From Pyronema omphalodes (Eukaryota; Ascomycota; Pezizomycetes; Pezizales; Pyronemataceae), in contig JAJJXM010000080.1 of assembly GCA_024516155.1 (NCBI GenBank), forward strand, positions 62,001 to 126,000: a stretch of 64,000 nt of DNA, given 5' to 3'. The position numbers and the translations under genes are program-made. The first letter of the stretch is position 1. Every line of letters begins with the position of its first letter. The notes beneath the pieces were generated by a model. It ran no database searches, was not told the origin of the DNA, and saw nothing but the letters and a program-made list of their open reading frames with translations. Positions 9,567-21,149 of the stretch are shown piece by piece.

Positions 9567-12500
9567 ATGTCCACTACCGACGAAAACAAACAAGATGGAA
9601 CCTCCAAAACCTCCACCTTCAAATTTGACAGTTCAGATTTTAAGATGTCATCAATTAAACTTGAGAACATCGAGATTCTAACTGGTCATGACAACTACAA
9701 CATCTGGAGGGACCATATGACAATAATTTTCGATGCAATGCAAGTCTCTGAACTTGTTATCGACGGAGCAACACCATCAGCAGATGCAGAACCGAAAGAG
9801 CTCAAAATATTCAAAACCCTGAAATCACAGTGTCTTATGGTTCTTATACAGGTGCTCTCTAAACAGATCATCCAAGTAGTTGCCAGCAAGCGTGATCCCC
9901 ATGCTATATGGGTATACCTCGAAAACACCTACCACCGCGATACAGCATTCTCCTTTGTTCAGGCCATCATGTCTTTCACATCATTAGCCTCAACTTATGA
10001 TTCCTCTGCTCCTATCACGGAATATCTCAACAATTTTGAAACAGAATGGGGTCGACTATACAAACTCACCTCTGGTGCAAAATCTACGGACACCTATCGC
10101 AAACAGTTTCGTTTGTTCATGGAGGAAGACAAAGCTAAAAGGGATTTCTTGTTGGGGTTCCTTGTTAATCACCTTAGCAATGTTGTTGACAATCTTACAA
10201 CAAAGGATGACCTTTCTTATTCTGATGTTGTACTAAAACTCCATTCTCTAGGCTCTACGGACTTACAATCTGTTGCTCTGAAAGCAGATTATGCCAAGGG
10301 GCAAGGAAAGAACAACAACAACAACATAAAGGAATGCACTTATTGCAAAAAACATCAACTTGGAAACCCAATTGGTCATAACTGGAATGAATGTCAGCAA
10401 TTAAAGGCAAGAAATAATGAAAAACGAAAAGAGAAACAGCCGGAACAAGCCTATATCGCTGGAGATGAATCCTTTGCACATGCTTTAGCAACAACCAGGG
10501 TTAGTAATCCATCAGTCACCTATAACTGGATTTTTGATACAGGAGCAAGCTCACACATGACATGCCATAAAGATCACTTCGATTCCTTTTCAACGCATCG
10601 AGGAACTGTGAAGATTGGAAATTCTCAACAACTTCAGGTTCAAGGGAAAGGGACTGTCATTCTCAAAAGCATACTCCCAGATGGGAAGATCTCTACCCTT
10701 CGTTTACATGAGGTGCTATTTGTCCCAGAATTGGATTGTTCTTTATTTTCTTGGTTGTCTGTTCGTGGGAAAGGATATAATATGATTGATGATGGAAAAG
10801 GAATTGAGCTTAGGAAGAAACATGATGGATCACTCATTTTGTGTGCTAATTTGGTTGGAATTTTATTTTATATTCCGGAATTCATTGAGTATGCTTACAA
10901 ATCAACCTTCATGCACTGGCACTCAGCGTTCGGACATGTGGCACCACCTGCTCTTCGAAATTCAGAATACTATCTGGATGGTCACCTAATTCCCAAAGCA
11001 CCTTCAAACTTTCAGTGCGAACCATGCATGCTCTCAAAATCAACACACTCAGTACCAGCCACAGTCTTACAACGAGCAACCAGAAAACTAGAACTGATCC
11101 ACTCAGACCTCTCCGGGAAGTTTCCTGTACCCTCCTATTCCGGACATCTCTATTATATGACCATTGTGGATGATCTCACAAGGGCTACATGGGTTTATTT
11201 TTTGAAATCAAAATCTGATGCTATCCTGATCTTGAAGAATTTCATTGTAATGTGTGAACGACAGTACAATCTCAAAGTCATGAAACTCAGAACAGATAAT
11301 GGGGGTGAGTATGTTAACACAGATTTGGAAAGATTTTTACAGAGTCTTGGGATAATTCATGAACAGACTCCACCATACTCACATGAATCTAATGGTGTTG
11401 CTGAAAGACTCAATCGTACCATCATGAATATGGTTCGTGCAATGCTGATAAACCAGGACAAGAAACTATGGAAGGAGGCAGTGCACACTGCAATATATCT
11501 GAAGAATAGATTGCAACATTCAGCCGTGGAGAATCAGACACCATACGAGGCATTTCGTGGTGAAAAACCAACAATTCAACACCTGCAACCTTTTGGAAAA
11601 ATTTGCTATGTTCACATACCAGTTGAGAAAAGACCTTCTGGTAGTAAACTATTTCCACGTGCGGAGAAATGTATTTTTGTTGGATATACTGAGAGTAAAC
11701 ATATTTTCAAGGTCTTTATACCCTCTAAGAAACAGATATTTACTTCAAAAGATGTTATTTTTGATACTTCTAACTCAGAAGGGGAAACTCAGGCTGCTCC
11801 AATTGATCAGAATCAACAAATCAATCAAACACCGGCAACAACTCCTTGTTGCAATTCACCTTTCACCATGCAAGTCATCACTGAGGAACACACTCCTCCT
11901 GATGCAGAAAACTCAGCGATAGCAGAAACATCATCAATGATAACTGAAAATGAACCAATAGATCATCCCTCAACTGTTCCTGCCGAAGCATCTTCACCAA
12001 CTATCACTCATGTTTCGCCGGACATTTCTAACCCCCGGCAAACTCGCTCCGGACGCATCATCAGACCTCCCATGAGATATGGTTTCGATTCTCTAGCCAC
12101 ATCAGAGCACTCCAAAAATTCATTAATCACAACACAAGCCAACCAAATGCAGGAGCAGGATGAAGATCCTCCTGTTGCTACTGCACTAAAATCAGAAATT
12201 GCGCCGGATGACAACTTCCCTAAGAATGTTAAACAGGCCATGTCATGTCCAGATGCCGCACAATGGGCTGATGCGATGGAAGATGAACTCAAATCTCTCC
12301 ACCAGAATGATACTTGGGAGATTGTTGATAAACCTGCTGACAGAAAAATTGTTAACTGTATGTGGATTTTCAGGATTAAATATGATTCCAATGGGAACCT
12401 GGAACGATACAAAGCTAGGCTTGTTGCACGTGGTGATTCACAGGTTGCTGGAACTGATTATGATGAAATCTTTGCACCAGTTGTTAGATTTGATTCTCTC

Positions 12501-13736
12501 CGGCTCCTTCTTGCAATTTCAGCATCCAAAATGTGGAAGCCAAGGCAATTAGATGTGAAAACAGCATTTCTTTATGGCGATCTCAAGGAGGAAATTTACA
12601 TGCATCTACCAGAAGGCAGCAAAATTGATGGAAAAGTCTGCCGCTTGAAAAGATGTATTTATGGTTTAAAGCAATCACCTAGGGAATGGTATTCAAGACT
12701 TACAAATTACCTTCTCCCCTATGGATTCAGTATAGCACATTTCGATCCATGTGTACTTATTCATGAGAGCAATGATCTTTTTCTGGCTATTTATGTTGAC
12801 GATATTACAGTTTTTGGACCGAGCAATGAGCTAACTGATGGAATCATTTCAGCCCTCAAGACAGAATTTGAAGTCAAGGATCTTGGAATTCTAAATTGGC
12901 TACTGGGAATTAAAATTGAATTCACAGAAACAGCAATTACACTTTCACAAGAAGCTTATATTGATACGATAATTCAGAGGTTTGGCATGGGGGAATGCAA
13001 TCCAGTCTCCACCCCTCTTGACTTCAACACACAACTTTCTGCCGGAACAGCTGACCAACAAATCCAAAATATCACCCAATACCAACAAATAATCGGCTCA
13101 CTCATGTATCTAGTCACTGGTACAAGACCTGACTTAGCCTATACGGTCACACATCTCTCTCAATTCAACTCTGCTCCAACCACCCTTCACCTTTCAGCAG
13201 CTAAACGAGTTCTCAGATATCTGAAAGGAACACGAAGTTTGAAACTGAATTATGAATATGGGAAACCACTGTACTTGGAAGGATTTTGTGATGCATCATA
13301 TGGAAATTGTTTGGATACTCGAAGAAGTTTCTGGGGATATTTATTTCAACTTGGTGGGTCTACAGTCAGTTGGCGTTCCAGGAGACAGCGTTCTGTTGCA
13401 ACATCAACTACTGAAGCAGAATATATGGCTCTCTCAATGACTTCAAAACATCACCTTTGGTGTGTTCGTGCAATTACAGAACTCCTCAACCAAGAGATTC
13501 CAGCAGCAATCCGCAGCGATAATTCAGGAGCTATTGATATTGCCCAGAACCATCGACTCAATGACAGAAGCAAGCATGTAGACATGCACTATCATTCAAT
13601 TAGAGAACTTATTGATGGAGGATATGTAACAGTTATTCACATTGATGGCAAGAATAACCTAGCAGATATATGTACAAAAACAGTCTCGTTGGCAGTCAGA
13701 GAACGTCTTTGCTCAAATGTGTTTAGCACAGTGTGA
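9567..13736 (+). CDS. Copia gag-pol polyprotein (1389 aa), intact
   Basis: A single frame encodes, in order: a UBN2/copia-type gag; a Cys-His knuckle with unusual spacing (CTYC, ten residues, H, four residues, C); an aspartic protease (DTGAS, Asp324); a GAG-pre-integrase HHCC region (WHSAFGH...CEPC); an integrase core with Asp/Asp/Glu in HSDLSG, RTDNGGEY and SNGVAERLNR; a reverse transcriptase with RYKARLVARG, DVKTAFLYGD and YVDD (from residue 1076); and RNase H (FCDASYGN, TTEAEYMA, SDNSGAIDIA, ending in an ADICTK motif). No stop or frameshift was found. The start ATG at 9567 lies 76 bp past the LTR. The products would assemble virus-like particles and carry out reverse transcription and integration. 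Confidence 0.95.
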   Translation: MSTTDENKQDGTSKTSTFKFDSSDFKMSSIKLENIEILTGHDNYNIWRDHMTIIFDAMQVSELVIDGATPSADAEPKELKIFKTLKSQCLMVLIQVLSKQIIQVVASKRDPHAIWVYLENTYHRDTAFSFVQAIMSFTSLASTYDSSAPITEYLNNFETEWGRLYKLTSGAKSTDTYRKQFRLFMEEDKAKRDFLLGFLVNHLSNVVDNLTTKDDLSYSDVVLKLHSLGSTDLQSVALKADYAKGQGKNNNNNIKECTYCKKHQLGNPIGHNWNECQQLKARNNEKRKEKQPEQAYIAGDESFAHALATTRVSNPSVTYNWIFDTGASSHMTCHKDHFDSFSTHRGTVKIGNSQQLQVQGKGTVILKSILPDGKISTLRLHEVLFVPELDCSLFSWLSVRGKGYNMIDDGKGIELRKKHDGSLILCANLVGILFYIPEFIEYAYKSTFMHWHSAFGHVAPPALRNSEYYLDGHLIPKAPSNFQCEPCMLSKSTHSVPATVLQRATRKLELIHSDLSGKFPVPSYSGHLYYMTIVDDLTRATWVYFLKSKSDAILILKNFIVMCERQYNLKVMKLRTDNGGEYVNTDLERFLQSLGIIHEQTPPYSHESNGVAERLNRTIMNMVRAMLINQDKKLWKEAVHTAIYLKNRLQHSAVENQTPYEAFRGEKPTIQHLQPFGKICYVHIPVEKRPSGSKLFPRAEKCIFVGYTESKHIFKVFIPSKKQIFTSKDVIFDTSNSEGETQAAPIDQNQQINQTPATTPCCNSPFTMQVITEEHTPPDAENSAIAETSSMITENEPIDHPSTVPAEASSPTITHVSPDISNPRQTRSGRIIRPPMRYGFDSLATSEHSKNSLITTQANQMQEQDEDPPVATALKSEIAPDDNFPKNVKQAMSCPDAAQWADAMEDELKSLHQNDTWEIVDKPADRKIVNCMWIFRIKYDSNGNLERYKARLVARGDSQVAGTDYDEIFAPVVRFDSLRLLLAISASKMWKPRQLDVKTAFLYGDLKEEIYMHLPEGSKIDGKVCRLKRCIYGLKQSPREWYSRLTNYLLPYGFSIAHFDPCVLIHESNDLFLAIYVDDITVFGPSNELTDGIISALKTEFEVKDLGILNWLLGIKIEFTETAITLSQEAYIDTIIQRFGMGECNPVSTPLDFNTQLSAGTADQQIQNITQYQQIIGSLMYLVTGTRPDLAYTVTHLSQFNSAPTTLHLSAAKRVLRYLKGTRSLKLNYEYGKPLYLEGFCDASYGNCLDTRRSFWGYLFQLGGSTVSWRSRRQRSVATSTTEAEYMALSMTSKHHLWCVRAITELLNQEIPAAIRSDNSGAIDIAQNHRLNDRSKHVDMHYHSIRELIDGGYVTVIHIDGKNNLADICTKTVSLAVRERLCSNVFSTV

Positions 13737-13740
13737 AGTG

Positions 13741-13748
13741 AGAAGGGG
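13741..13748 (+). promoter_or_regulatory. Polypurine tract
   Basis: AGAAGGGG directly precedes the right LTR, four bases after the polyprotein stop. This is the expected site for plus-strand priming. Confidence 0.85.
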
Positions 13749-14136
13749 TATTGGAACGGGCAAGAAGTATACAGCATGCAAGGAGGAATATCTGCACTTT
13801 CTTTATCATGAAATCATGTACTCTGTTTTCGTCATTTTTCATTCTCTTCTTTGTTCTCGTTTGTTGCACTTCACCATGTACTTTTCCTTATTTCCTTTTT
13901 CGTCTGTACTTCCCTTTTTTACCATTTTGTACAGATTAGGATATTGGTTGCAGACAGAGGTTCAGGTATAAGTACCTATGTCTCTTCCAGGGAAAAAGGA
14001 TCATCACGAAAAATACAACACATTTTAATAACCACATCCTCCCTTGAGTCCTCTTATTCTTTTCTCACAAACCTGCGAATAATACCCTGACCGGTATTTG
14101 CTCAAACTTCCGCTCACGAACGATCACTCGCTATTA
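13749..14136 (+). repeat. Right LTR (388 bp)
   Basis: Copy of the left LTR, followed directly by the GTCTC target duplication. Confidence 0.95.
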
Positions 14137-14141
14137 GTCTC
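14137..14141. repeat. Target-site duplication GTCTC (right)
   Basis: Matches 9099-9103; followed by CACAACGG as in the unoccupied paralogous site. Confidence 0.95.
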
Positions 14142-15065
14142 CACAACGGTTAGAATTCGTCAATGTGCACTAGCACAGGGTTCCCGACCGGCCACTATTG
14201 GACCAAGAGGACGCAAATATCAATTTGCTTCGTGAAAAATGGATCATAACGATTCGCGGTTAGATTGTACCAGCCTAAAAATCCCACAAAATATCCTATA
14301 AACTCAGAAATTATTTTTTTTTTACCATGAAATTCGTTAACAAAGCCACAATGTGGCATTCAGAGATCTTGTACGCAGACGTGGTAAGAGAACTTCATGG
14401 TTAGGTCGAGCGTTTTTGGATAGTTTACCATTCACACAGCCTACAATTCCAGCACAAAATACCCCATTTGATACCGCGCGCTGGTGCAGCAACGGTTGTT
14501 CGTAAATTAGTAACTGTTTATGGCGCTGACGATATGTGGATCCCCACCGGATGTCAGCACACTAGTGAACTGTTGGTGGTTGGTCGTGCAGCCAATGGTG
14601 ATGACAGTCTAGACAACAACGAATTCTGCCGCAACGCGTAAGCAAGTTGAGAGACTGAGCCTGACGCGTATGTATAGTTGTAGGTGTCTAATTAACACGC
14701 CGGATGTTCACAAGAATATATGCAGTCCGAGTGATTCAACAAGATCTTGGCACGGATTTCCAGTCCGCACGGACAGGATAATAGCACTTCCGCGGTGTTG
14801 CAAAGATCGTTTGGGAAGAGCCACAGTTCCGGTTGCATCTGTGCTTGATAGAGTTGCTATTACCCGGTCATACAGACATGGCGTGAACGACGAACGACGT
14901 TATCATATAATGCCAAGTTCCAACAGGTATTACTTATCTCCTCGTTTTTCCAGATGGAAGGCTGGGATAGCAAAGCTAGAAGTAAGAAAATGGCATTCGA
15001 GGGTGAGGTGAAGATAGAACGGAAGACTGGGAGCGGGTTTGGAGCGCCAAAATAAAGAACAAAAA

Positions 15066-15180
15066 CTACAGTATCCGGGATTCCCGTCTGGTCACCCACG
15101 ACAGTACTAGCCGGACGATATTATGCTTAAATAGCGCAGAGCGGACGGGATGCGTTGTATTCATAATTCTATGACCGTAG
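15066..15180 (-). rRNA. 5S rRNA-like gene, degenerate
   Basis: Read on the minus strand, about 115 nt start CTACGGTCATAG and contain CATCCCGTCCG, TTTAAGCA, GGCTAGTACTG, GGGTGACCAGACGGGAA and a CTGTAG end. These follow the order of eukaryotic 5S rRNA (GGCCATA, ATCCCGTCCGATCT, TTAAGC, GGTTAGTACT, GGGTGACC, TGGGAA). A TTTTT pol III terminator comes directly after the 3' end. Several conserved positions are changed, notably in the GAAGTTAAGC and internal control regions, so it may be a pseudogene. 5S genes are typically dispersed in filamentous ascomycetes. Confidence 0.65.
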
Positions 15181-15929
15181 ATGATGGACTTTGGTAAAGA
15201 CCACCCATGTCTTTTACGAAGCAGCGCCTTATATTCATTGGCACACGCCTATAGCTGCTGTATTGGTGATCATCATTCATGAATGTCATGCTATTTTCAG
15301 GCTCAGAAGTCGTAGATACTATGCTTACCGACCCAAGTGTCTTATCAAATTATCTTGTAGATGGGGCAAAATTGTTAATTCACTCCATCCTAAAGGAGCG
15401 TGCCGGAAACATGCGCTCATCGGCATTGAGGCCGTAGCGTAGACGACAAAAGAGATGTAGAATAAGGCTGCAGTAGGGATACATAAGGCTGTTAGTGCGG
15501 AGCAGGTGGCAACCAGTTACTCAACATGTGGATGTAGTCATTGTTTATCACTCGAGTTCTCGATATCGAGAGAAGTCGTGAAGGCGGGGTGTAGAACAAT
15601 TTAGACATTCTGCACTTGAAGCCTTAAGCTTTTCTAAACTACCCTGTTCATAGGTCTCTTTGGGCCTTAAATCGAGAACGGTGGATCTGCATCAGGTTTT
15701 AACATTTCATAATCAGCATTCATACCTCAATTATCAGAGTCGTCAGAGCCATCCTAAGCAAAACAAGAATATCGAATGATGTAATATTATTCGATTGGCC
15801 CGAGTTTCCGCGAATACACGATACAATCAAACGATACACGAATCGATCATCGATGCATGAAATAGTGTACTGTAGCGAGAGTTTAGAAGGAATTTAGATA
15901 TAACCATATGGCTATCTAAGCTCCAGTAT

Positions 15930-16400
15930 GTGTACAAAATGGTCTCTTCAAAGTTTCGTCTAATGGATGAACCTGCATGATTGTTTTCGCTTGTGGTAGG
16001 CTTCTGCCATAATCAACATCGCATCGTTCGAAGCGGGAATAGTCTTCGAGAACGGCGATGGACAAGATGCCTTATCACAGCAATTCCTCGGCCTTTATTA
16101 AGAGTAGAGTAGCTGACTTACGTGAATCTTCTGGTCTATACTACAAAGTTTCTGCCGCATCAAGTACAAACAATAATAATCTGTCTCTCATTGTATTCTG
16201 TTCCGCATTTCTCCACCGGAGCACTGGGTAGTTCCAGGGAGAACTCTAGATTAGTGGCGATGCATATCCTATGACATACATGACATGGCACTCATATTCA
16301 AAAGTCATAATGACTTTTCTTGGTCAAGACTGTAATTTGTATGATGATATCCAGTATACATGCGGTTATCGCGCTTAGGTCAGCCAAGACCCAGGGCGCC
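15930..16400. repeat. Dispersed repeat R-A, copy 2
   Basis: Colinear with 4918-5400 in the same orientation, with scattered substitutions and short indels. Noncoding. Confidence 0.8.
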
Positions 16401-17157
16401 GGTCCATGTCCAGATGACTCGCAACCACTTTCCATGATGGAGGTCATAGATACCCAACACCATTTTCTGTGACTATCATCGTTACGTTATCATCGATTAT
16501 ACTTTGAGAATTTTCCAGCCTTTTTTATAAGCACAGCAAATACCTAACATTACCCCTGGTGGGCTGCATTAAGGTGCATGATCAAGGGCAAGAATCCTCA
16601 GACTGGCCACGTGCGAGTGCGTATGAAATGAAAACGGAAAGACTCGTTTCCTATTTTACCGCGGATATCTATAGCCTGTGGACGTTGACAACTTCCAGCG
16701 AACTCTCTGATGATTCAACTGCCGGCTTGCAAAATCTTGACTAGGCCGATTTCGCCCACAGTTTCATAACAGCCGTGTTGGAAGTTCTGGATTCTACGGC
16801 TATTCATATGGAACATCCTTACGATTATGCTGTAAAGACTAGGAGTCAATGATCGATAGCCGCTCGTGTACCATCGATTCCCATTTGCAATTTTGTGCAA
16901 CTATTCTTGCACCTCAGTCACCGCTTCAGATAGCTTTTAAGTGCATTTCGGACATGGCAACCTCAATCGAGTTGTTCTCATGATTCATTGACTCACAATC
17001 CCAGGTGATCCAGGCATCTTGATAACCAGCTACGAATCACTCCAAGTGTCGACCGCATGCTCGGTACCGAGTTACTGGCGCATGTTAACCAAGGGAAATG
17101 GTATAAAGATCCTTTCGTGACCCCACGTTTACCAGTTTCCCAACCGCGGATCAAAAC

Positions 17158-18932
17158 ATGGCGTTTCTTTTCCCACTCCTGATCTTTGCTACCGCGGCTC
17201 TCGCGGTTGATCCGCTTGTGAAAATCAAGAACGGTACGCTGGCTGGTCTTAATGGAACAAAATACAGTCAGGATCTCTTCCTCGGCATTTCTTATGCGCA
17301 GCCACCGTTGGGAAATCTTCGATATCGCCTTCCACAGTCTTTCAACTCAACATGGGAGACACCGAAAGATGCAAAGAGCCACGGACCGAGATGCTGGGAA
17401 ACAGCGGGACCTCTACCCGGTGAGACAGACGACGTCATTCACAGCGAAGACTGTTTGACTCTCAGTGTCGTTCGTCCGAAGAATGCCAGCGGACTTTTGC
17501 CTGTAGTTGTCTGGATCCATGGAGGAGATTTGGTCAGCGGAGGCAACTCTGTGCCGCAATATGACATGCAGAATTTCGTGGGTGTCTCGCAGAAGCACGG
17601 AGAGCCTGTTATTGCGGTCAGCATTCAATACCGTCTAAGCGGGTTTGGATTCCTGGGAGGCAGTGAGGTATTGAGAGAAAAGGTGGCCAATCTCGGTTGG
17701 CATGACCAAAGGTATTTCATCAGCACACATGGAGTGTAACGAATGCTGAAAGAACTAGACTTGCCCTCCGATGGATTCAAGAAAATATCGCGGCTTTTGG
17801 TGGGAACAAAGACAAAGTTACGATTTGGGGGGCGAGCTCGTACGTACCGTTAGTTTCAGCATTCGGAAACCATGATCCTGATAGAATGCAGCGGTGCGCA
17901 ATCCGTCGGGGCTCATCTTGTTGGTTGGGGCGGTAATACCGAGGGTCTCTTTAGTGGTGCCATATCTCAGTCAGGGGGACCAATCTCCTACGAAGGCTGT
18001 AAGTCACGACCCAATGATTTCTCCTTTAATACCATGCTTACAAACCTCGAGTCCGCAACATGACCTTCCTTGACTACCAATACGCACGACTCCTAAACTC
18101 CACCAACTGCACCTCCCTCGACTGCCTCCGTACCGTTCCATCCAAAACCTTGGCCACCTACTTTCGTGCATATGATCGTCCGTACAATTTACCCATGGTC
18201 GATGGGGTAATCTATACCGAGCTCCCCTCAATCTCCGTGAGGAGCGGTCGTTTCGCCAAGATCCCGTACATCATCGGCACGTGCTCTGACGAAGAAGCTC
18301 TATATATTCCCATGGGTATCAACACTGACGCCGAGGTATTTAATTTTATCAAGAACGTCGGTCCATCCGGCAGTTTATCCGATGCAACTGTGAAACGCAT
18401 CATGGAGCTCTACCCTAACAATCCATCAATCAACCATCCATTGACTTATGCCCTTAACGCAACCGCTGTTGGGGCGCAATTTAAGCGGGTTGCAACCTAT
18501 GCTACCGACTTTGTGTTTGCAGCCGGTAAGCGAGCTACTGCAGAAGCATGGGTCAAGTTTGGTGCACCTGTGTGGGCGTACAGATTTGATACTCTGCATC
18601 CAAACTCACCACCCCACCATGGAGTCTATCATTTGGCGGACATTGATTTTGTCTTCTCTAACTTGCAGGGAGTTGTGGCGGAGGAAATGGCAATGAGATG
18701 GATTTGGTTTGCGAATTATGGGGAGCCTCATCCACGAAAGGCATTTTCTCAGATTAACACTAGTGCGTTCGGAATTACGCCGTGGAGGGAATATAAGATT
18801 GCTGCAGAGAACTTGGTTTTTAACTCTACGATGGATGGAGTAAGCGGTGGTGCTGGGGTCGAGAAAGATAACTGGAGGACGGAAGGGATTAGTTTCATTA
18901 ATAGCATTTCTGCTAACGAGTATGCGCGATAA
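17158..18932 (+). CDS. Secreted type-B carboxylesterase/lipase
   Basis: Four exons: 17158-17711, 17759-17839, 17892-17998 and 18052-18932 (introns 47, 52 and 53 bp), 540 residues. MAFLFPLLIFATAALA is a clear signal peptide. Family landmarks are FLGISYAQPPLGNLRYRLP, EDCLTLSV, the oxyanion-hole VVVWIHGG, NLGWHDQRLALRWIQENIAAF, and the nucleophile elbow WGASSG with Ser211. The usual acid residue matches Glu328 in GTCSDEEA, and the His lies in GVYHLADIDFVF (about 441). Several N-glycosylation sequons are present. It would hydrolyse carboxylic esters outside the cell; the substrate is unknown. The elbow normally reads GES; here GCG (Ala) replaces the usual GAG (Glu). Splice sites were chosen because they restore the family sequence exactly across each junction. 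Confidence 0.9.
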
Positions 18933-19505
18933 TTCTGTAGGTAGAAATACATACTCCGCGGGTGGATGAATTCGAGTCATCATCCGTGACTCTGAGTTTC
19001 CTACGAAGCTAGACTTGAGCTTTTTATCCAAAGCTCTTTATAGACAGGCTTAGCCGCCGAGCTTAATCGTGACATAATATCCGCCTTTTATGAGTTACCG
19101 AGGTCGGGTATCTGCGTTTATGAATCACTTGGCAACGGCTATCCCGCCCTCTGGGGCACTCAAAGTGATAAGTCAATCGTGACTTCTTCCACGGATTGCT
19201 AGTATATATGTATTTCTGCAAGTACCTTACCATGAAAGTAAGCAATTCCAGTCTTGATGAGAATCTGTACCCCGCTGAGGAGTGCATGAGATGCCATACC
19301 GTATTATTCGAGTTAATGCGTTCAGCGTTGGTTACACAGGGTATCAAAGTCATGACGCCTTCCAAAACATCACTTTCTTGGGCACTTGCATAACCACCAG
19401 CCTCCTATCTTTTCGGCACGTGTAACACATAACTTCAGTTTCAACGTCAAGTATTACAGCAGACCTAGTGATGTTTTGATGGTTTCTCGTATTTGTCTCG
19501 GGACT

Positions 19506-19538
<33 letters not shown>

Positions 19539-21149
19539 ACTTCGACCATCACAAGAGTATTTTTTTCATTCTGGCAGTGATCAAGCTACTAAGATTCATC
19601 ATGACCAATTTTATCTTGTTGTCAGAGTAGTATTGGCTTCAGACTCCGAGGTATCTGCCTGAGATTTCCCAAAGTTCCTCGCTACAGCACCTCCTAAGTC
19701 GCGCCATTGGGATTTTCAGCAAATCACTGAAGCAGAAACACTGTTACTGTGTCTTACATAATATCCATGGCCAATTTACGCCCACACTCTAAAACTTTAA
19801 TCTCACATCTCACTAACGTAATCATAAACTCAACCCGGGGTGATCTTCTCTTCTCCGTATTTTGAACAACCGTTGATAGTCTCGTCCATAGCTACAGCAT
19901 TTTCTGCCTAATAAAACTAACTAATTAACCCGGGGCATCTGTTACGACGACACTGAAACATTTATTACGTCTATTTAACATAACCTGGTTGAATGTATAA
20001 ACGTACATTAGTGGATGATCTCCCCTGTTATGTTGATTCCAAATCTCATCAGTGCCGTTTTGTTGACAGGATCATATACATCTCTTCATTTCTAAATCCC
20101 AGCTGTGTTATCGGTACTGCATACTCACCTTTGAACATCTTGACATATTTTTCAAACTGCCGCAACAATATTATACTATATAATTAATGACTCGCTAGTT
20201 TTCCGGGCTTCAGAAAGTTTGTCTACCCAGATAAGATGCACAAGGCCGAAAACCCGGCACCGAAATCATCATTAATAACCACTTCCCATTTAAGAGCTCA
20301 TGCATACATAGATACCACAACACCACTCTGCCGGTATCATCATAACTTTACCCCGAAGCTTTCACTTGGAGTTTATGCGCCAATATTTGTCTCGGAATCA
20401 CGGCTGATACCTACCTTACTTTATCCTCGGGGAGGTGCATCAATATGCACATCATAAGCAAGGAAAAGTTTCCCCGGATTGGCTAGCGGTGCTTTATTTA
20501 TGAATCAAAGCAAAGGAAACGAAGAAAACTTGAGGCAAATGTTGGTCAAGTGTATTTATATATCTGTCTCCAATGTAGTAACAGACTATAGCTATTACTT
20601 GTGGATTTTTGACAGTTCAATGTTTTTCCTGTAGCTAGCTGTCTATAATAAAGTTTTGACTATCCTGATTACCGGAAGTCATTGAATGTTACTAGCCGTT
20701 GTTTGAAGTTTCAAGTTCTGTATGTTTCCATATATAGGGAGCATCTTTATGATTTCACTGTAGGGGCTAGGATACGGTACTTGCAGATCGCCGCTCTTAT
20801 ACACCCTTGATACCCAATTAGAATTTTTAATAGTACCTATTTTTACACTTCTATCCCCAATGCCGGCGGTGGCTCCTAGGTGCATTTTGTATATTCCAAC
20901 CTCCATCAAACCAACATCATGAATCATGGCCCTTCTGCCCATGGCGGCTTGATACCTCCTCACCCGCCACCCCCACCAGATGCAATATTCCGGGATATTT
21001 CCCATAACACCGCATCCCGATATTCCTTCCTCCATCAAACCTTCCTTCCCCCGAGACCCAACCCCAAGACCTTTTAAACCCCTCTCCTCCGCTCCTCCAT
21101 CCAATCCCCTCCCATCCATCATCATTCTCCCCCATCTCACCCAATAACC
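18933..21149. other. Intergenic, no gene seen
   Basis: Contains a 31-A run (19507-19537). The last 60 bp before 21150 are C/T-rich, as in many fungal promoters. Short frames here show no family resemblance. Confidence 0.6.

Larger units (their letters stand above)
9104..14136 (+). mobile_element. Full-length Ty1/copia LTR retrotransposon (5033 bp)
   Basis: It has 388-bp LTRs with no difference seen between them, a 5-bp GTCTC target duplication, a tRNA primer site, a single intact gag-pol frame, and a purine tract before the right LTR. Integrase lies before reverse transcriptase, which is the copia order. LTR identity and an unbroken polyprotein indicate a recent, possibly still active insertion. 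The LTR termini read TATTGG...CTATTA rather than TG...CA. It has landed in the duplicated upstream flank of a secreted-protein gene transcribed in the opposite direction. Confidence 0.95.
14142..17157. other. Intergenic, duplicated flank, 5S-like gene, dispersed repeat copy 2
   Basis: 14142-14610 continues the interrupted flank of secreted-protein copy 2; for example TTCGTAAATTAGT and GTCAGCACA recur around 7150-7210. A degenerate 5S gene and dispersed repeat R-A follow. Open frames here (14670-15011, 15191-15442) lack family signal. Just upstream of 17158 is ordinary promoter-like sequence. Confidence 0.6.

Noticed and set aside
17872..18063. Separate small ORF inside the carboxylesterase
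   Set aside because: It is exon 3 plus intron read-through of the esterase gene.
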